A DNA stretch of 64,000 nt from an uncultured Chthonomonas sp. (GCA_903885605.1 CAISJD010000075.1:34629-98628); one strand, 5' to 3'. Positions 25,343-34,757 are shown, numbered from the stretch's first letter. Notes: a model not told the origin generated them from the letters alone. Program-made: numbers and translations.

Positions 25343-27480
25343 CAGTCCACCACCTGCGTGGCCACGAGCATGGCTCCGTCCTTATCCAGCGCATCAAAGC
25401 CGACCTCGCCGAACGCGGGCACGTGCGCCCGCATCTCGGCGAGCAGGTCCTGCCACCCGAACCAAACGCTCGGCTTGCCCAGCCTCTGAAGCAGGCGGGC
25501 GGCAATCAGCCAGTCCGGCGAGGCGGAGCCTCGAGGCTCGAACGCCTGCCTGAAGCGCTGCACGCGCCCTTCCACATTGGTGAAGGTGCCGTCGCGCTCG
25601 GCCACAGAACAACTCGGCAGCACCACATCGGCCATGCGAGCCGTGGCGGTGAGCTTGATATCACTGACCACGAGGAATGGAGCCCGCTCCAGCGATGCGA
25701 TGACGGATTGCGGATCGTGGTACTGCGTCACCGGGTCGGCGCCTGCGATCCAGAGCGCGGGCACAGAGCCTGATGCGGCTCCGGCTAGCATACCGGCGAC
25801 GCCAAGCTCGCCGCCGACGAAACCCAGGGCATCGGCGCCACGGTCGTTGCAGCCGGACACCAGCCGGTTCACTGAGCCGCTCGAGCCGGTGAGCGCCGCG
25901 AGATGGCCAAGGGCCGCCAAGGCTTCACGCCAGTCGGGGCCGGCCAGCGCGCGCTCTCCGACAACCATCGCTCCCGGTCCGGTGGCGAGGACCTCGGCCA
26001 TGCGGCGAGCCGCGCCGCCATCATTCTGGACCGCGGACCCCGCCCACGCCAGCACCTCCTGCGAGGCCGTCAGCCCTGGATTCGCCGCCAACAGGGCCGC
26101 GCAAGTGCGGCGCAACGCCTCGGCAAGGCCGCCCTCGGCGTAGCGCACCGATGATGCGGCGAAGGCGCCGACGTGCGTCTTGCCTGGAGCGGAGGCGGGG
26201 ATGATCTCCAGCGCCTTGGACTTGCCGAACCGCCACGACTTGCGCAAACGAAGGAAGACGATGGGCTGCTCCACAGCCAGATCGGAGCCGACCACCAGCG
26301 TCCAGGGGCTCGCCTCCAGGCCGGCGATGCCGGTCGGCATGGGGTTCAGTCCGAAGAGCCCGGCCGCCACGTCGCGCGCCTCAGAAGACTGGCCGCCCAA
26401 GCGATAGCCGCTGCGCGTCGAGCCCAGTCCACCACGGAACAGGGCCTGAAGCGCGTAGAGGTCTTCATTCGCCAGCTTCGAGCCGGCCAGGACCGCAGCC
26501 TGCTTACCGGCCCGCTGCAGCTTCTCGGCGACGGTACCCAGCGCAACATCCCACGAGACCTCGCGGAACCGATCGCCGTCGCGCAGCAACGGCGCGGTCA
26601 GGCGCTCGCCGGAGATCGCGACCGGGAGGCCGAACTTGCCGCGGTCGCAGGTCCACTCCTCGTTCACCGCCTCATTCACCCGACCATTCACGCGCAAGAC
26701 CTGACCGTCCCGGTGGTCGAGCTTGATGCTACAGCCATTGCTGCACTCGGTGCAGATCGACTTCTGGGTGGCGAGGTCCCAAGGACGCGCCTGGAAGCGG
26801 TAATGCCTGGACGTGAGCGCCCCAACGGGGCAAATCTCAATGGTGTTGCCGGAGAAGAGCGACGAGAACGCCTCGGCGTTGAACGTGCCGATCTGCGTAT
26901 CCGCGCCGCGCTTAAGGAAGTCGAGTTGCGCGTCGCCTGAGATATCCTGCGTGAAGCGCGTGCAGCGCGCGCACTGAATGCAGCGCTCGCGATCCAGCAC
27001 CACATGCTCCGAGAGCGGATAGGCCTTCGGGTAGCGGCGCTTGGCCTCGATGTAGCGGCTCGCGCCGGCGCCGTAGTGCAGCGTGTTGTTCTGCAGCGGG
27101 CATTCGCCGCCACGGTCGCAGACAGGGCAGTCGAGCGGATGGTTGATCAGGAGGAACTCGAGGACGCCCTTGCGGGCCTTCACGGTGGCCTCGGTCTCCG
27201 TCTCCACCACCATGCCCTCATCCGCCGGGAGGCTGCAGGCCGTCTGCGGCTTGGGGTGCTTGGCCAGGGTGACCATGCCGTCGGGGCCGGTCCGAGGCAT
27301 CGCCATCTCGACCAGGCACATGCGGCAGTTGGCGCCGTTCTCCATGGAGAGGCGCGGATGGTAGCAGAAGTACGGGATGTCGATGCCGGCGCGGCGCGCC
27401 GACTCGATGATGCGCTCCCCCTTCGGCACCTGGAGAGCCACTCCGTTTATGGTCACATTTACCAGTTTGGTATCATTCAT
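25342..27480 (-). CDS. nuoG: NADH-quinone oxidoreductase subunit G
   Basis: NuoG (712 aa) carries several Fe-S clusters in the hydrophilic arm. Visible ligands are the 2Fe-2S set CYHP...ANCRMC near residues 38-57, the HPLDCPVCDRGGEC segment near 115, RCIQCARCTRF near 155, and CTECSNGC near 240, the extra N7-type cluster. The C-terminal two-thirds is a molybdopterin-oxidoreductase-like fold that has lost catalysis. It starts 29 bases after nuoF, and runs straight into nuoH. Confidence 0.95.
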   Translation of the reverse strand: MNDTKLVNVTINGVALQVPKGERIIESARRAGIDIPYFCYHPRLSMENGANCRMCLVEMAMPRTGPDGMVTLAKHPKPQTACSLPADEGMVVETETEATVKARKGVLEFLLINHPLDCPVCDRGGECPLQNNTLHYGAGASRYIEAKRRYPKAYPLSEHVVLDRERCIQCARCTRFTQDISGDAQLDFLKRGADTQIGTFNAEAFSSLFSGNTIEICPVGALTSRHYRFQARPWDLATQKSICTECSNGCSIKLDHRDGQVLRVNGRVNEAVNEEWTCDRGKFGLPVAISGERLTAPLLRDGDRFREVSWDVALGTVAEKLQRAGKQAAVLAGSKLANEDLYALQALFRGGLGSTRSGYRLGGQSSEARDVAAGLFGLNPMPTGIAGLEASPWTLVVGSDLAVEQPIVFLRLRKSWRFGKSKALEIIPASAPGKTHVGAFAASSVRYAEGGLAEALRRTCAALLAANPGLTASQEVLAWAGSAVQNDGGAARRMAEVLATGPGAMVVGERALAGPDWREALAALGHLAALTGSSGSVNRLVSGCNDRGADALGFVGGELGVAGMLAGAASGSVPALWIAGADPVTQYHDPQSVIASLERAPFLVVSDIKLTATARMADVVLPSCSVAERDGTFTNVEGRVQRFRQAFEPRGSASPDWLIAARLLQRLGKPSVWFGWQDLLAEMRAHVPAFGEVGFDALDKDGAMLVATQVVD

Positions 27481-27509
27481 AATGAGAGTGAGCGCTGAGT
27501 GAGCGCTGG

Positions 27510-28841
27510 TTACTCCTGCCTGCCCGGAACGGGAGATGGCCCGTGGGAGCGGACAGGCGGCACAAAGCCGGGGATCGGTGAGCTGCCATGGCGCACCCAG
27601 TGCTCGAACTCATGGCGGAAGTTGCGGATGCCTGCGCGGATGGGCCAAGAGGCCGCATCGCCGAGCGGGCAGTAGGACCGGCCGTCGATCTGGTCGCAGA
27701 TCGAGAGTAGCAGGTCGATATCCTCCATACGCCCGGCGCCGGCGGTGATCCGGTCGAGGACGCGCGACATCCACCGTGTGCCCTCGCGGCACGGGGTGCA
27801 CTTGCCGCAAGACTCGTGAGCGTAGAACTGGGCCGTGCGCCGCATGAGGGCCACGATATCGGTCTTGTCGTTGAAGACCATGAAGCCGCCGGAGCCGAGC
27901 ATCGTGCCCGCCGCCTGACAGCCCTCATAGTCGAGCGTCACGCCGGCGCACTTCTCCGCCGGCAGGATCGGCACCGAGCTTCCGCCCGGGATGACGGCCT
28001 TGAGCGCGCCGCCGACAACGCCGCCTGCTAGGTCGATCAGCTCCGTCAGCGGCGTGCCCAGCTCGATCTCATAGTTTCCTGGCCGCGCGACGTGCCCGCT
28101 CACCGAGAATATCTTCGTGCCCGGGCTACGCTGCGTGCCCATGGCCGCGTACCAGGCGCCCCCGTGGGTCAGGATGTGCGGCACGCAGGCATAGGTCTCG
28201 ACGTTGTTGATCAGCGTAGGCGAACCCCAGACGCCGGAGACCACCGGCAGCGGCCCGTGCGGCGGCTTGAGCCGAGGCTGGCCCCGCTCGCCCATCAGGC
28301 TGCTCATCAGGGCCGTCTCTTCGCCGCACTCGTAGCTGCCTGCACCCGTATGGATGTGCAGGTCGAAGCAGAAGTCCGAGTGGCCGAGGATGTTGCGGCC
28401 CAGGTAGCCCCGGCGATGGGCCTGGTCGATGGCCCTTCGAAGCTGCGTGGCGGACTCGACGAACTCGCCACGGACATAGACGAACCCGTTCGCCGACCGC
28501 GTGGCGTAGGCCGCGATGGCCATGCCCTCGACGACCATGTGCGGCAGCTTGAGAAGCAGCTCGCGATCCTTGAACGTGCCCGGCTCGCCCTCGTCCGCGT
28601 TACAGAGGAGGTAGTGCTGGGCAGGTCCGCTCTTGGGCAACCCGTTCCACTTAATCCACGTCGGGAAGCCTGCGCCGCCCCGGCCCCGCAGGCCTGATGC
28701 CTTCACCTCGTCGATGACGGCCTGGCGCTCCTTGCCAAGGGCGGCGCGGAGACCCGCATAGCCGCCATGGCTCTCGTAGACATCGATCCCGTCGATGCCC
28801 GGGACATTCCTGTGCTGCAGCAGTACCTGGAGCTCAGCCAT
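27510..28841 (-). CDS. nuoF: NADH-quinone oxidoreductase subunit F
   Basis: NuoF (443 aa) binds NADH and FMN and passes electrons to the 4Fe-4S cluster N3. Motifs: LRGRGGAGFPTWIKW near residue 40, ICNADEGEPGTFKDR as LCNADEGEPGTFKDR near 68, and ESCGKCTPCREGT near 325, supplying three of the cluster cysteines. ATG 28841 is chosen because it overlaps the nuoE stop by 8 bases and starts the protein where the family does. The longer frame to 28922 would extend into nuoE. Confidence 0.96.
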   Translation of the reverse strand: MAELQVLLQHRNVPGIDGIDVYESHGGYAGLRAALGKERQAVIDEVKASGLRGRGGAGFPTWIKWNGLPKSGPAQHYLLCNADEGEPGTFKDRELLLKLPHMVVEGMAIAAYATRSANGFVYVRGEFVESATQLRRAIDQAHRRGYLGRNILGHSDFCFDLHIHTGAGSYECGEETALMSSLMGERGQPRLKPPHGPLPVVSGVWGSPTLINNVETYACVPHILTHGGAWYAAMGTQRSPGTKIFSVSGHVARPGNYEIELGTPLTELIDLAGGVVGGALKAVIPGGSSVPILPAEKCAGVTLDYEGCQAAGTMLGSGGFMVFNDKTDIVALMRRTAQFYAHESCGKCTPCREGTRWMSRVLDRITAGAGRMEDIDLLLSICDQIDGRSYCPLGDAASWPIRAGIRNFRHEFEHWVRHGSSPIPGFVPPVRSHGPSPVPGRQE

Positions 28842-29406
28842 GGGTCGCTCCCGCGCGGCCGGGCACGATGGCCTCGACGATGGCGTTGGAGAGCGACACG
28901 GGCGTGCAGTCGTCCGAACCACGCAACCGATCGATCAAGTCAGCCACGTTGCCGGCGTTCACTCCGCCGAAGTACCGCTCGCCGACCTGGACCACGGTGG
29001 CGGCTTCACAGTAGTTCAGGCATTCAGCTTCCGTAAGGCTGAATTCGCCGTCAGGCGTCGTCTGCCCAAGGTGGATGCCGAGCAACTGCTCGAGCCGATC
29101 GATGACCTCGTAGGCGCCCAGGCAACCGCAAGTCAAACAGGTGCAGACCTCAATGTGATGGCGCCCACGCTGCTGCATGTTGTACATTGTGTAGAAGCTT
29201 GCGACGCCCTGGACCTCAGATGCCGGCCGACCCAGTCGCGCGGCAACTTCCGCGACGGCCTCGGCGGGTAGCCAGCCGCCATACTCGCGCTGGGCGAGCC
29301 ACAGGGCAGGCAGGATGGCCCCGCCTGCGTCCGGGTAGTGGGAGACGATCTCCGTGAGCTGTGCCAGGCCCGCTTCGCTGAAGCGGCCGGCGGAGGATGC
29401 AACCAT
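28834..29406 (-). CDS. nuoE: NADH-quinone oxidoreductase subunit E
   Basis: A 190-residue thioredoxin-like 2Fe-2S subunit (cluster N1a). The ligands are seen as C-x4-C in VCTCLTCGCLGAYE near residue 105 and C-x3-C in EAECLNYC near 145. The N-terminal helical bundle includes YPDAGGAILPALWLAQREYGGWL. The start overlaps the nuoD stop by one base. It forms the NADH dehydrogenase module with NuoF and NuoG. Confidence 0.95.
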   Translation of the reverse strand: MVASSAGRFSEAGLAQLTEIVSHYPDAGGAILPALWLAQREYGGWLPAEAVAEVAARLGRPASEVQGVASFYTMYNMQQRGRHHIEVCTCLTCGCLGAYEVIDRLEQLLGIHLGQTTPDGEFSLTEAECLNYCEAATVVQVGERYFGGVNAGNVADLIDRLRGSDDCTPVSLSNAIVEAIVPGRAGATHG

Positions 29407-30662
29407 TATCTGTCGATCTCCCCCAGCACGATGTCTATGCTACCGATGATGGCAACGACGTCGGCGATCAGGCGGCCCTGGCAGAGCCCGGGCAGGGCCT
29501 GGAGGTTCATGAAGCTAGGCGGACGCTCGTGCATGCGCCACGGCTTGTTTGAGCCATCGGAGACCAGGTAGAAGCCGATCTCGCCCTTGGGCGACTCGAC
29601 GGGCACGTAGGCCTCGCCGGCCGGTGGGCGAATGCCCTCGGTCCATAGCTTGAAGTGGTGAATCAGCGCCTCCATCGAGGTGTCCAGCTCGGGCCGCGGC
29701 GGCGGCGAGACCTTACGGTCCTCCACTCGCACTGGCCCGTCCGGCATAGCCTCGATGGCCTGCTTCAGGATCTCGCGGCTCTGGCGCATCTCAGCGAGGC
29801 GGACGCGGTAGCGGTCATAGACGTCGCCGAACGTGCCGACAGGTACGTGGAAGTCGTACCGCTCGAAGCCGCTGTAGGGCGCCACCTTGCGTACATCATA
29901 AGCCAGGCCCGATCCACGCAGCGTCGGGCCGCTGACGCCCAGGTTCAGGCACTCGTCCACCGTGATGCAGCCGACGCCCTGGGTACGCTCGCGCCAGATG
30001 GGGTTCTGGTCCAGTAGCGTCTCATACTCGCGGAACCGCATCGGAAGCTCGTTGACAACGGCGGCGCAACGCTCAAACCAACCGTCCGGCGCGTCGCCGC
30101 GAAGCCCGCCCGGCACGATCCATGAGGGCATCAGCCGGACGCCGGACATCATCTCGGTCAGGTCCAGCAGCTTCTCGCGGTCACGGAAGGCGTAGAAGTA
30201 GGCCGTCATCGCTCCGATGTCCAGCGCATGGGTGGCGAGCCAGACCAGGTGGCTGGCAATGCGCTGGATCTCAGACAGCATCACGCGCAACGCCTGCGCC
30301 CGCGGCGGGATCTCGATGCCGAGCAGCTTCTCAACGGCCAGCGTGTATGCCAGGTTGTTGATGTGAGCGGACAGGTAGTCCATGCGGTCGGTGATCGTGA
30401 CCGCCTTCATGTAGGTCTGGTACTCGCCGGTCTTCTCGATGCCTGTGTGGACGTAGCCGATGTGCGGAGTGCAGCGGACGATCGTCTCGCCGTCCAGCTC
30501 CATCACCAGGCGAAGCACACCGTGCGTCGACGGGTGCTGAGGGCCCATGTTGACGACCATGGTCGTCTCATCGATGGGGTCCAGCGTGATGCCCTGAGCG
30601 CCGGCCGATGCCATGCCGACGAGCGTCCGGCTTGCGGGGTCGATTGCGGGGTTCGTTGCCAT
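29406..30662 (-). CDS. nuoD: NADH-quinone oxidoreductase subunit D (49 kDa type)
   Basis: NuoD (418 aa) lines the quinone site together with NuoB. MGPQHPSTHGVLRL near residue 40 holds the quinone-binding histidine region, and DRMDYLSAHINNLAY, RIASHLVWLATHALDIGA and the C-terminal IIGSIDIVLGEIDR are family signatures. ATG 30662 is preferred; an ATG at 30680 would overlap nuoC. Its usual structural partner NuoB is not encoded in this operon. Confidence 0.96.
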   Translation of the reverse strand: MATNPAIDPASRTLVGMASAGAQGITLDPIDETTMVVNMGPQHPSTHGVLRLVMELDGETIVRCTPHIGYVHTGIEKTGEYQTYMKAVTITDRMDYLSAHINNLAYTLAVEKLLGIEIPPRAQALRVMLSEIQRIASHLVWLATHALDIGAMTAYFYAFRDREKLLDLTEMMSGVRLMPSWIVPGGLRGDAPDGWFERCAAVVNELPMRFREYETLLDQNPIWRERTQGVGCITVDECLNLGVSGPTLRGSGLAYDVRKVAPYSGFERYDFHVPVGTFGDVYDRYRVRLAEMRQSREILKQAIEAMPDGPVRVEDRKVSPPPRPELDTSMEALIHHFKLWTEGIRPPAGEAYVPVESPKGEIGFYLVSDGSNKPWRMHERPPSFMNLQALPGLCQGRLIADVVAIIGSIDIVLGEIDR

Positions 30663-30669
30663 GTCCGAT

Positions 30670-31305
30670 CTACTCCACATCGCCCAGGACGCTGCCGGTG
30701 CGGCCAGTGAAGCTCTCGCCGGCGTGCTGCACTACGCTCTCGCCCACAGAAGGACCGGTAGTGCCGCCCGGGAACTGCACTCGCTCGCCGCCCAGCGGGT
30801 AGTCCTTGCGCAGCGGGTGCCCCGACCAATCGTCCGACATCAGGATCCGGCGAAGGTCCGGGTGCCCGCTGAAGCGGATGCCCAGCAGGTCGTAGACCTC
30901 GCGCTCGGGGAAACCGGCGCCGCCGAAGACCGAGGTTACGGAAGGCACCTCCGGGTCTGAAGCGGGGACGGGCACCTTCAGGAAGAGGCGCCGGTATCGC
31001 AGCGCGCCCGTAGCGGGATCGACCAGCGAGCACAGGTTGTACACCACCTCGTACCGGTGCGCCTTGCCCTGGATCGATGCGCCCGTATGCACGTCGAGGT
31101 AGTCCACCCCGAGGCACTCGCAGAAGAATGTGTAATTGAACTCCGGGTCATCATGAAGGAGCCGAACGACCTCGACGATGCCCTCGCGGCGGACCATCAC
31201 CCGCACGTCACCCGCGGAAACGTCGATGCTGATGACCGCATGCGGCAGCAGTGACTGCAGGCGCTCAGCGTCCAGAAGCGCGACCGGCTTGGCAGTGTCA
31301 CACAT
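30670..31305 (-). CDS. nuoC: NADH-quinone oxidoreductase subunit C (30 kDa type)
   Basis: NuoC (211 aa) is a hydrophilic-arm scaffold subunit, marked by the signature region EREVYDLLGIRFSGHPDLRRILMSDDWSGHPLRKDYPL near residue 135. It is separate from NuoD, unlike the E. coli NuoCD fusion. ATG 31305 overlaps the nuoA stop within ATGTGTGA. The longer in-frame extension to 31338 would be inside nuoA. The tail after the DYPL motif is about 40 residues of low conservation. Confidence 0.95.
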   Translation of the reverse strand: MCDTAKPVALLDAERLQSLLPHAVISIDVSAGDVRVMVRREGIVEVVRLLHDDPEFNYTFFCECLGVDYLDVHTGASIQGKAHRYEVVYNLCSLVDPATGALRYRRLFLKVPVPASDPEVPSVTSVFGGAGFPEREVYDLLGIRFSGHPDLRRILMSDDWSGHPLRKDYPLGGERVQFPGGTTGPSVGESVVQHAGESFTGRTGSVLGDVE

Positions 31306-31816
31306 CGGCGGGCACCGAATGCTTGGCGACGGCGGCAAGGCTCACCGGGCCTGACCCCTCGTTCCCGAAGAGGATCGGGGTACGTACGGCCAGGGCCTCC
31401 AGCGGGGTGACCTCATGCTGCACGCGGGCGCCATCGGTCCAGTCCAGCGCGCCGGCCTGCCAGACATAGGCGTAGGCCACGAGCAGGAGCGCGATGAAGA
31501 CGCCCATCTCGGCGAGAAGGAACAACTTGATGCCCCGATCGCCGGCGCCGAATGTAGCTGCCCACGGGAACAGGAAGACGGTTTCCACGTCGAAGACAAT
31601 GAAGAGCATTGCCACGAGGAAGAAGCGTACCGGGAAGCGCTCGCGCGCGGACCCGACCGGGGTCACGCCGCACTCATACGGAGCGACCTTGAACCGGCTG
31701 GGCTTATGCGGACCCAGGATGTGGCTGCCCACCACCATGACGGCCGCCAGAAGCGCCGCCAAGCAGAGCATGACTACGATCGGTATGTATCCACTCACGT
31801 GCTGAGTCGGCTCCAT
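31298..31816 (-). CDS. nuoA: NADH-quinone oxidoreductase subunit A with extended C-terminus
   Basis: NuoA (172 aa) has three transmembrane helices and the conserved loop KVAPYECGVTPVGSARERFPVRFFLVAMLFIVFDVE, which shapes the quinone entry with NuoH and NuoD. Usual NuoA proteins end soon after the third helix (here ALDW). This one continues about 45 residues (EALAVRTPILFGNEGSG...), which is unusual. ATG 31816 is taken as start; earlier in-frame codons add a non-conserved tail. It is the first gene of the operon, and nuoC follows with overlap, so nuoB is absent. Confidence 0.92.
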   Translation of the reverse strand: MEPTQHVSGYIPIVVMLCLAALLAAVMVVGSHILGPHKPSRFKVAPYECGVTPVGSARERFPVRFFLVAMLFIVFDVETVFLFPWAATFGAGDRGIKLFLLAEMGVFIALLLVAYAYVWQAGALDWTDGARVQHEVTPLEALAVRTPILFGNEGSGPVSLAAVAKHSVPADV

Positions 31817-31871
31817 TCCATCGTGGTGTGCGGCCGGCGCCGCCGATCGCACCGATGCCGGTGCGGGCACC

Positions 31872-31877
31872 AGTATA
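31872..31877 (-). promoter_or_regulatory. Possible -10 element for the nuo operon
   Basis: Minus-strand TATACT lies about 55 bases upstream of nuoA in the 91-base gap after ppk. No good -35 is seen. Transcription could also continue from ppk. Confidence 0.3.
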
Positions 31878-31907
31878 CCTGCGCCGGATTCGCGCGGGTC
31901 CGCGGGT

Positions 31908-34025
31908 TCAGTCGCTCACCTTCTGCTTGCGCAGGCCCATGGAGCGCTGCTGCCGCCGGGTCTGCCGTTCGGCGAGCTGCATGAACCACTCCTGCGCATT
32001 CCACCATTGCCCCTCACCGTCGCCGTACGCGCGCTCATATGTGCCGGACTGCGTGAGCGTTCGGGACTTGGCTACATCTCTCATGTACGCGGGCAAGTAC
32101 TCGGAAGTGATCCACTTTCGGCAGACGGGGTCAAGAATCGGGAAGAGAGACTCGACCCGGCGGTCAAGGTTCCGCTCCATCAGGTCTGCGCTACCCAGCC
32201 ATACCTCCCAGTCCTCGCCCCCGCCGACTGAGAAACAGAAGACACGGCTGTGCTCCAGGAAGCGCCCAACAATGCTCGTCACGGTGATATTCTCGCTGAG
32301 GCCCGGCACACCCGGCACCAGGCAGCAGCTACCCCGGATGATCAAATGGATGCGCACCCCCGCCTGCGACGCCTTGTAGAGCCCGTCGATGCACTTTCGG
32401 TCGGTGAGCGAGTTCATCTTGAGGATGATCTGGGCGGGCGCACCGCCCTCGGCCAGCCTGGCGGACCTCTGGATGCGCTCGACGATACCTGCTCGGATGC
32501 CTCCCGGAGAGACCAGCAGCTTGCGGTAGTGGTCGATGACGCTGTAGCCCGTCAGCGCGTTGAAGAGGTCGGTCACATCCTCGGCCAGGTCTGCGTCACA
32601 GGTCAACAGGCCCAGGTCCGTATACTGCTCGGCGGTCCTGACGTTGTAGTTACCCGTGCCGAGGTGCAGGTACCGGCGGATGCCGTCGGTGTCCTGCCGC
32701 ACGATCATCAGCAGCTTGGCGTGCGTCTTCATGGCTACATCGCCGTAGACAACATGCGCCCCGGCGCGCTCCAGCGCCCTCGCCCACTCAATGTTGTTCT
32801 CCTCATCGAACCGGGCCTTCAGTTCCACCTGGACCGAGACCTGCTTGCCGCTCCGTGCCGCATCCGATAGGGCGGCCACGATGGGCGAGTTGCTGCCGGC
32901 GCGGTAGATAGTCTGCTTGATGGCCAGCACGAAGGGATCGGCGGCGGCGGCCTCGACAAGGCGGACGACGGGCGCAAAGCTGTCGAAAGGGTGATGCAGC
33001 AGGATGTCCCTGCGGCGAATGGCGGCAAAGATGTCCGCCTTGGCATCGACCTCGGCCGGAACATGGGCTCGGAACGGCCGGTCCTTCAGGTCCGGCAAGT
33101 CGAACTTCGTCAAGGCCATCAGGTCGCTCAGGCCCAGGCGGCCGGGAGACGAGTAGACGGAGTGCTCCGGTAGCGACATGTTGTCCGCCAGCATGGCGCG
33201 GACGTCATCCGGCATGTCCGGTGCGACGGCAAGCAGGCTCACACTGCCGAAGCGCCGGCGGTGAAGGCTCTGCTCGATGGACTGCAGCAGGTCGCCCGCC
33301 TCGTCGGTCCAGATCTCGAGGTCGGCGTCGCGAATGACTCGGAACGGGTAGCTGGCCACCACCTCCATTCCCCGAAACAGCTCGGCAAGGTGGGCGGCGA
33401 CGAGGTCCTCGAGCCAGAGGCGCACGAACTGCGGCCGTCCGCGTGGCGCGGCGTCGCCGGGATCCGATGCCAGGGGCACCAGCCGAGGGAAGACATCCGG
33501 TATCTTCACGCGGGCGAAGCGCGGTTGGCCGGTCGGCCCGCGCAGGACCACAGCCAGGCTCAGGCTGAGGTTAGAGATATGCGGGAACGGATGGCCCTGA
33601 TCGACAGCCAGCGGTGTAAGCACCGGGAAGACGTGGGTGTCGTAGAAGGAGTGCGCCTCGGCAACCTGCTCCGCAGTCAGGTCGGCGTAGCCCTGGAGGA
33701 CGATGCCCTCCGCCCTCAGCTTGGGCTCGATGTCCTCCTCGAAGCACTTCCACGCCTCGGCCAGCAGGGCAGTCACGTCCCGCCTGATAGCCGCCAGTTG
33801 CTGCGCCGGCGTGGTGCCGTCGTCGGACCGCACACTGACGCCTGAACCCACCTGCTCCAGCAGGCCGGAGACGCGGATCATGAAGAACTCGTCTAGATTG
33901 GCGTGGACGATGGCCAGGAACTTCGCACGCTCCAGCAGCGGATGCCTGCGGTCCTGGGCCTCTTCCAGCACGCGCCGGTTGAACGCCAGCCAACTGAACT
34001 CGCGGTTGAAGTAGCACTTGCCCAA
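31908..34025 (-). CDS. ppk: Polyphosphate kinase 1
   Basis: PPK1 (705 aa) makes inorganic polyphosphate from ATP. The N-terminal NREFSWLAFNRRVLEEA and HANLDEFFMIRVSGL are typical, the autophosphorylated histidine lies in MKTHAKLLMIVR near residue 425, and the second histidine in SIVGRFLEHSRVFCF near 580. The start is taken as TTG 34025 because GGGAGGAG stands 8 bases before it and the protein then begins at the family's first residues. A longer frame to 34151 would reach into the upstream repeat gene. The final 40 residues (ERQTRRQQRSMGLRKQKVSD) are basic. Confidence 0.96.
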   Translation of the reverse strand: MGKCYFNREFSWLAFNRRVLEEAQDRRHPLLERAKFLAIVHANLDEFFMIRVSGLLEQVGSGVSVRSDDGTTPAQQLAAIRRDVTALLAEAWKCFEEDIEPKLRAEGIVLQGYADLTAEQVAEAHSFYDTHVFPVLTPLAVDQGHPFPHISNLSLSLAVVLRGPTGQPRFARVKIPDVFPRLVPLASDPGDAAPRGRPQFVRLWLEDLVAAHLAELFRGMEVVASYPFRVIRDADLEIWTDEAGDLLQSIEQSLHRRRFGSVSLLAVAPDMPDDVRAMLADNMSLPEHSVYSSPGRLGLSDLMALTKFDLPDLKDRPFRAHVPAEVDAKADIFAAIRRRDILLHHPFDSFAPVVRLVEAAAADPFVLAIKQTIYRAGSNSPIVAALSDAARSGKQVSVQVELKARFDEENNIEWARALERAGAHVVYGDVAMKTHAKLLMIVRQDTDGIRRYLHLGTGNYNVRTAEQYTDLGLLTCDADLAEDVTDLFNALTGYSVIDHYRKLLVSPGGIRAGIVERIQRSARLAEGGAPAQIILKMNSLTDRKCIDGLYKASQAGVRIHLIIRGSCCLVPGVPGLSENITVTSIVGRFLEHSRVFCFSVGGGEDWEVWLGSADLMERNLDRRVESLFPILDPVCRKWITSEYLPAYMRDVAKSRTLTQSGTYERAYGDGEGQWWNAQEWFMQLAERQTRRQQRSMGLRKQKVSD

Positions 34026-34051
34026 CGTTATGGCTCCTCCCGACTGGTGCG

Positions 34052-34666
34052 TCAGGCCTCCTGACACGCGGCCCTTCCCCGACGCGCATAGGGGCGCCGG
34101 AGCGCCACGCGGGCGTACTCGATACCTGCCGCGGCCAGGGCGCCCTGCCACGAACCGAAGCGGCGCCGAGCGGCGGTGATCAGCCCCACGTCGGTGGCCT
34201 CAACTGCCTTGGCGTTCAGCTCGGCTCCGGCGGCAAGCATCTGGCGCAACTGCGCGATGATAGCACCCTCATCCCAGCGGCGGTAGCGCCGCACCCCGGC
34301 GTACTCGATGCCTGCCGCCAGAATGGCCGCACGCCACGAGCCGAAGTGCGCGCCCTTGGTGGCAGCAGCAGCAAGCCGCGGGTCTGCAGTCGTGCTGACG
34401 TATCGCCATGAGAGATCGACCCCCTGGCTGTGCAACTCCCGGATGCGCCCCAGGATCCTCTCGTCGGTCCACTCGTCGTATGCACGAACCTGCGCGTAGT
34501 CGAAGCCCGCCTCCTCGACGGCAGCCCGCCACGAACCGTAGCGCCTTGTGGCCGCACGCAGCAATGCCAGGTCCGCCTTCGCGACGCCTGTATGGCTGAT
34601 TGCCACACCTGCGGCGTCCAACTCCCTTATCCGGGCCGTGATGGCCTCGCATGTCCACTTCGCCAA
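34052..34666 (-). CDS. Protein of three homing-endonuclease-associated (HNH-repeat-like) repeats
   Basis: A 204-residue protein built of three tandem repeats of about 60 residues. Each opens with a tryptophan (W4, W66, W131) and an R/Q-rich helix, and closes with Y/F-GSW-(R/Q)-x-A-(I/V/L)-x-x-A-G-(F/I)-(D/E)-Y (GSW at 44, 109, 171). This matches my memory of the repeat that accompanies HNH or GIY-type homing endonucleases and likely folds as small helical DNA-binding units. No nuclease motif is present here. The C-terminus is basic (RRPYARRGRAACQEA). It lies 26 bases upstream of ppk on the same strand and may be its leader gene. Function unknown; sequence-specific DNA binding is inferred. Confidence 0.7.
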   Translation of the reverse strand: MAKWTCEAITARIRELDAAGVAISHTGVAKADLALLRAATRRYGSWRAAVEEAGFDYAQVRAYDEWTDERILGRIRELHSQGVDLSWRYVSTTADPRLAAAATKGAHFGSWRAAILAAGIEYAGVRRYRRWDEGAIIAQLRQMLAAGAELNAKAVEATDVGLITAARRRFGSWQGALAAAGIEYARVALRRPYARRGRAACQEA

Positions 34667-34757
34667 GCGCGCAGTACCTCCAGTGTTTTGCGGGCCCGGC
34701 CACCAATGGCCGCAGCTTGGTCACACTATGGCTTACTGCAAGCCGGCTGTCAAGCTC

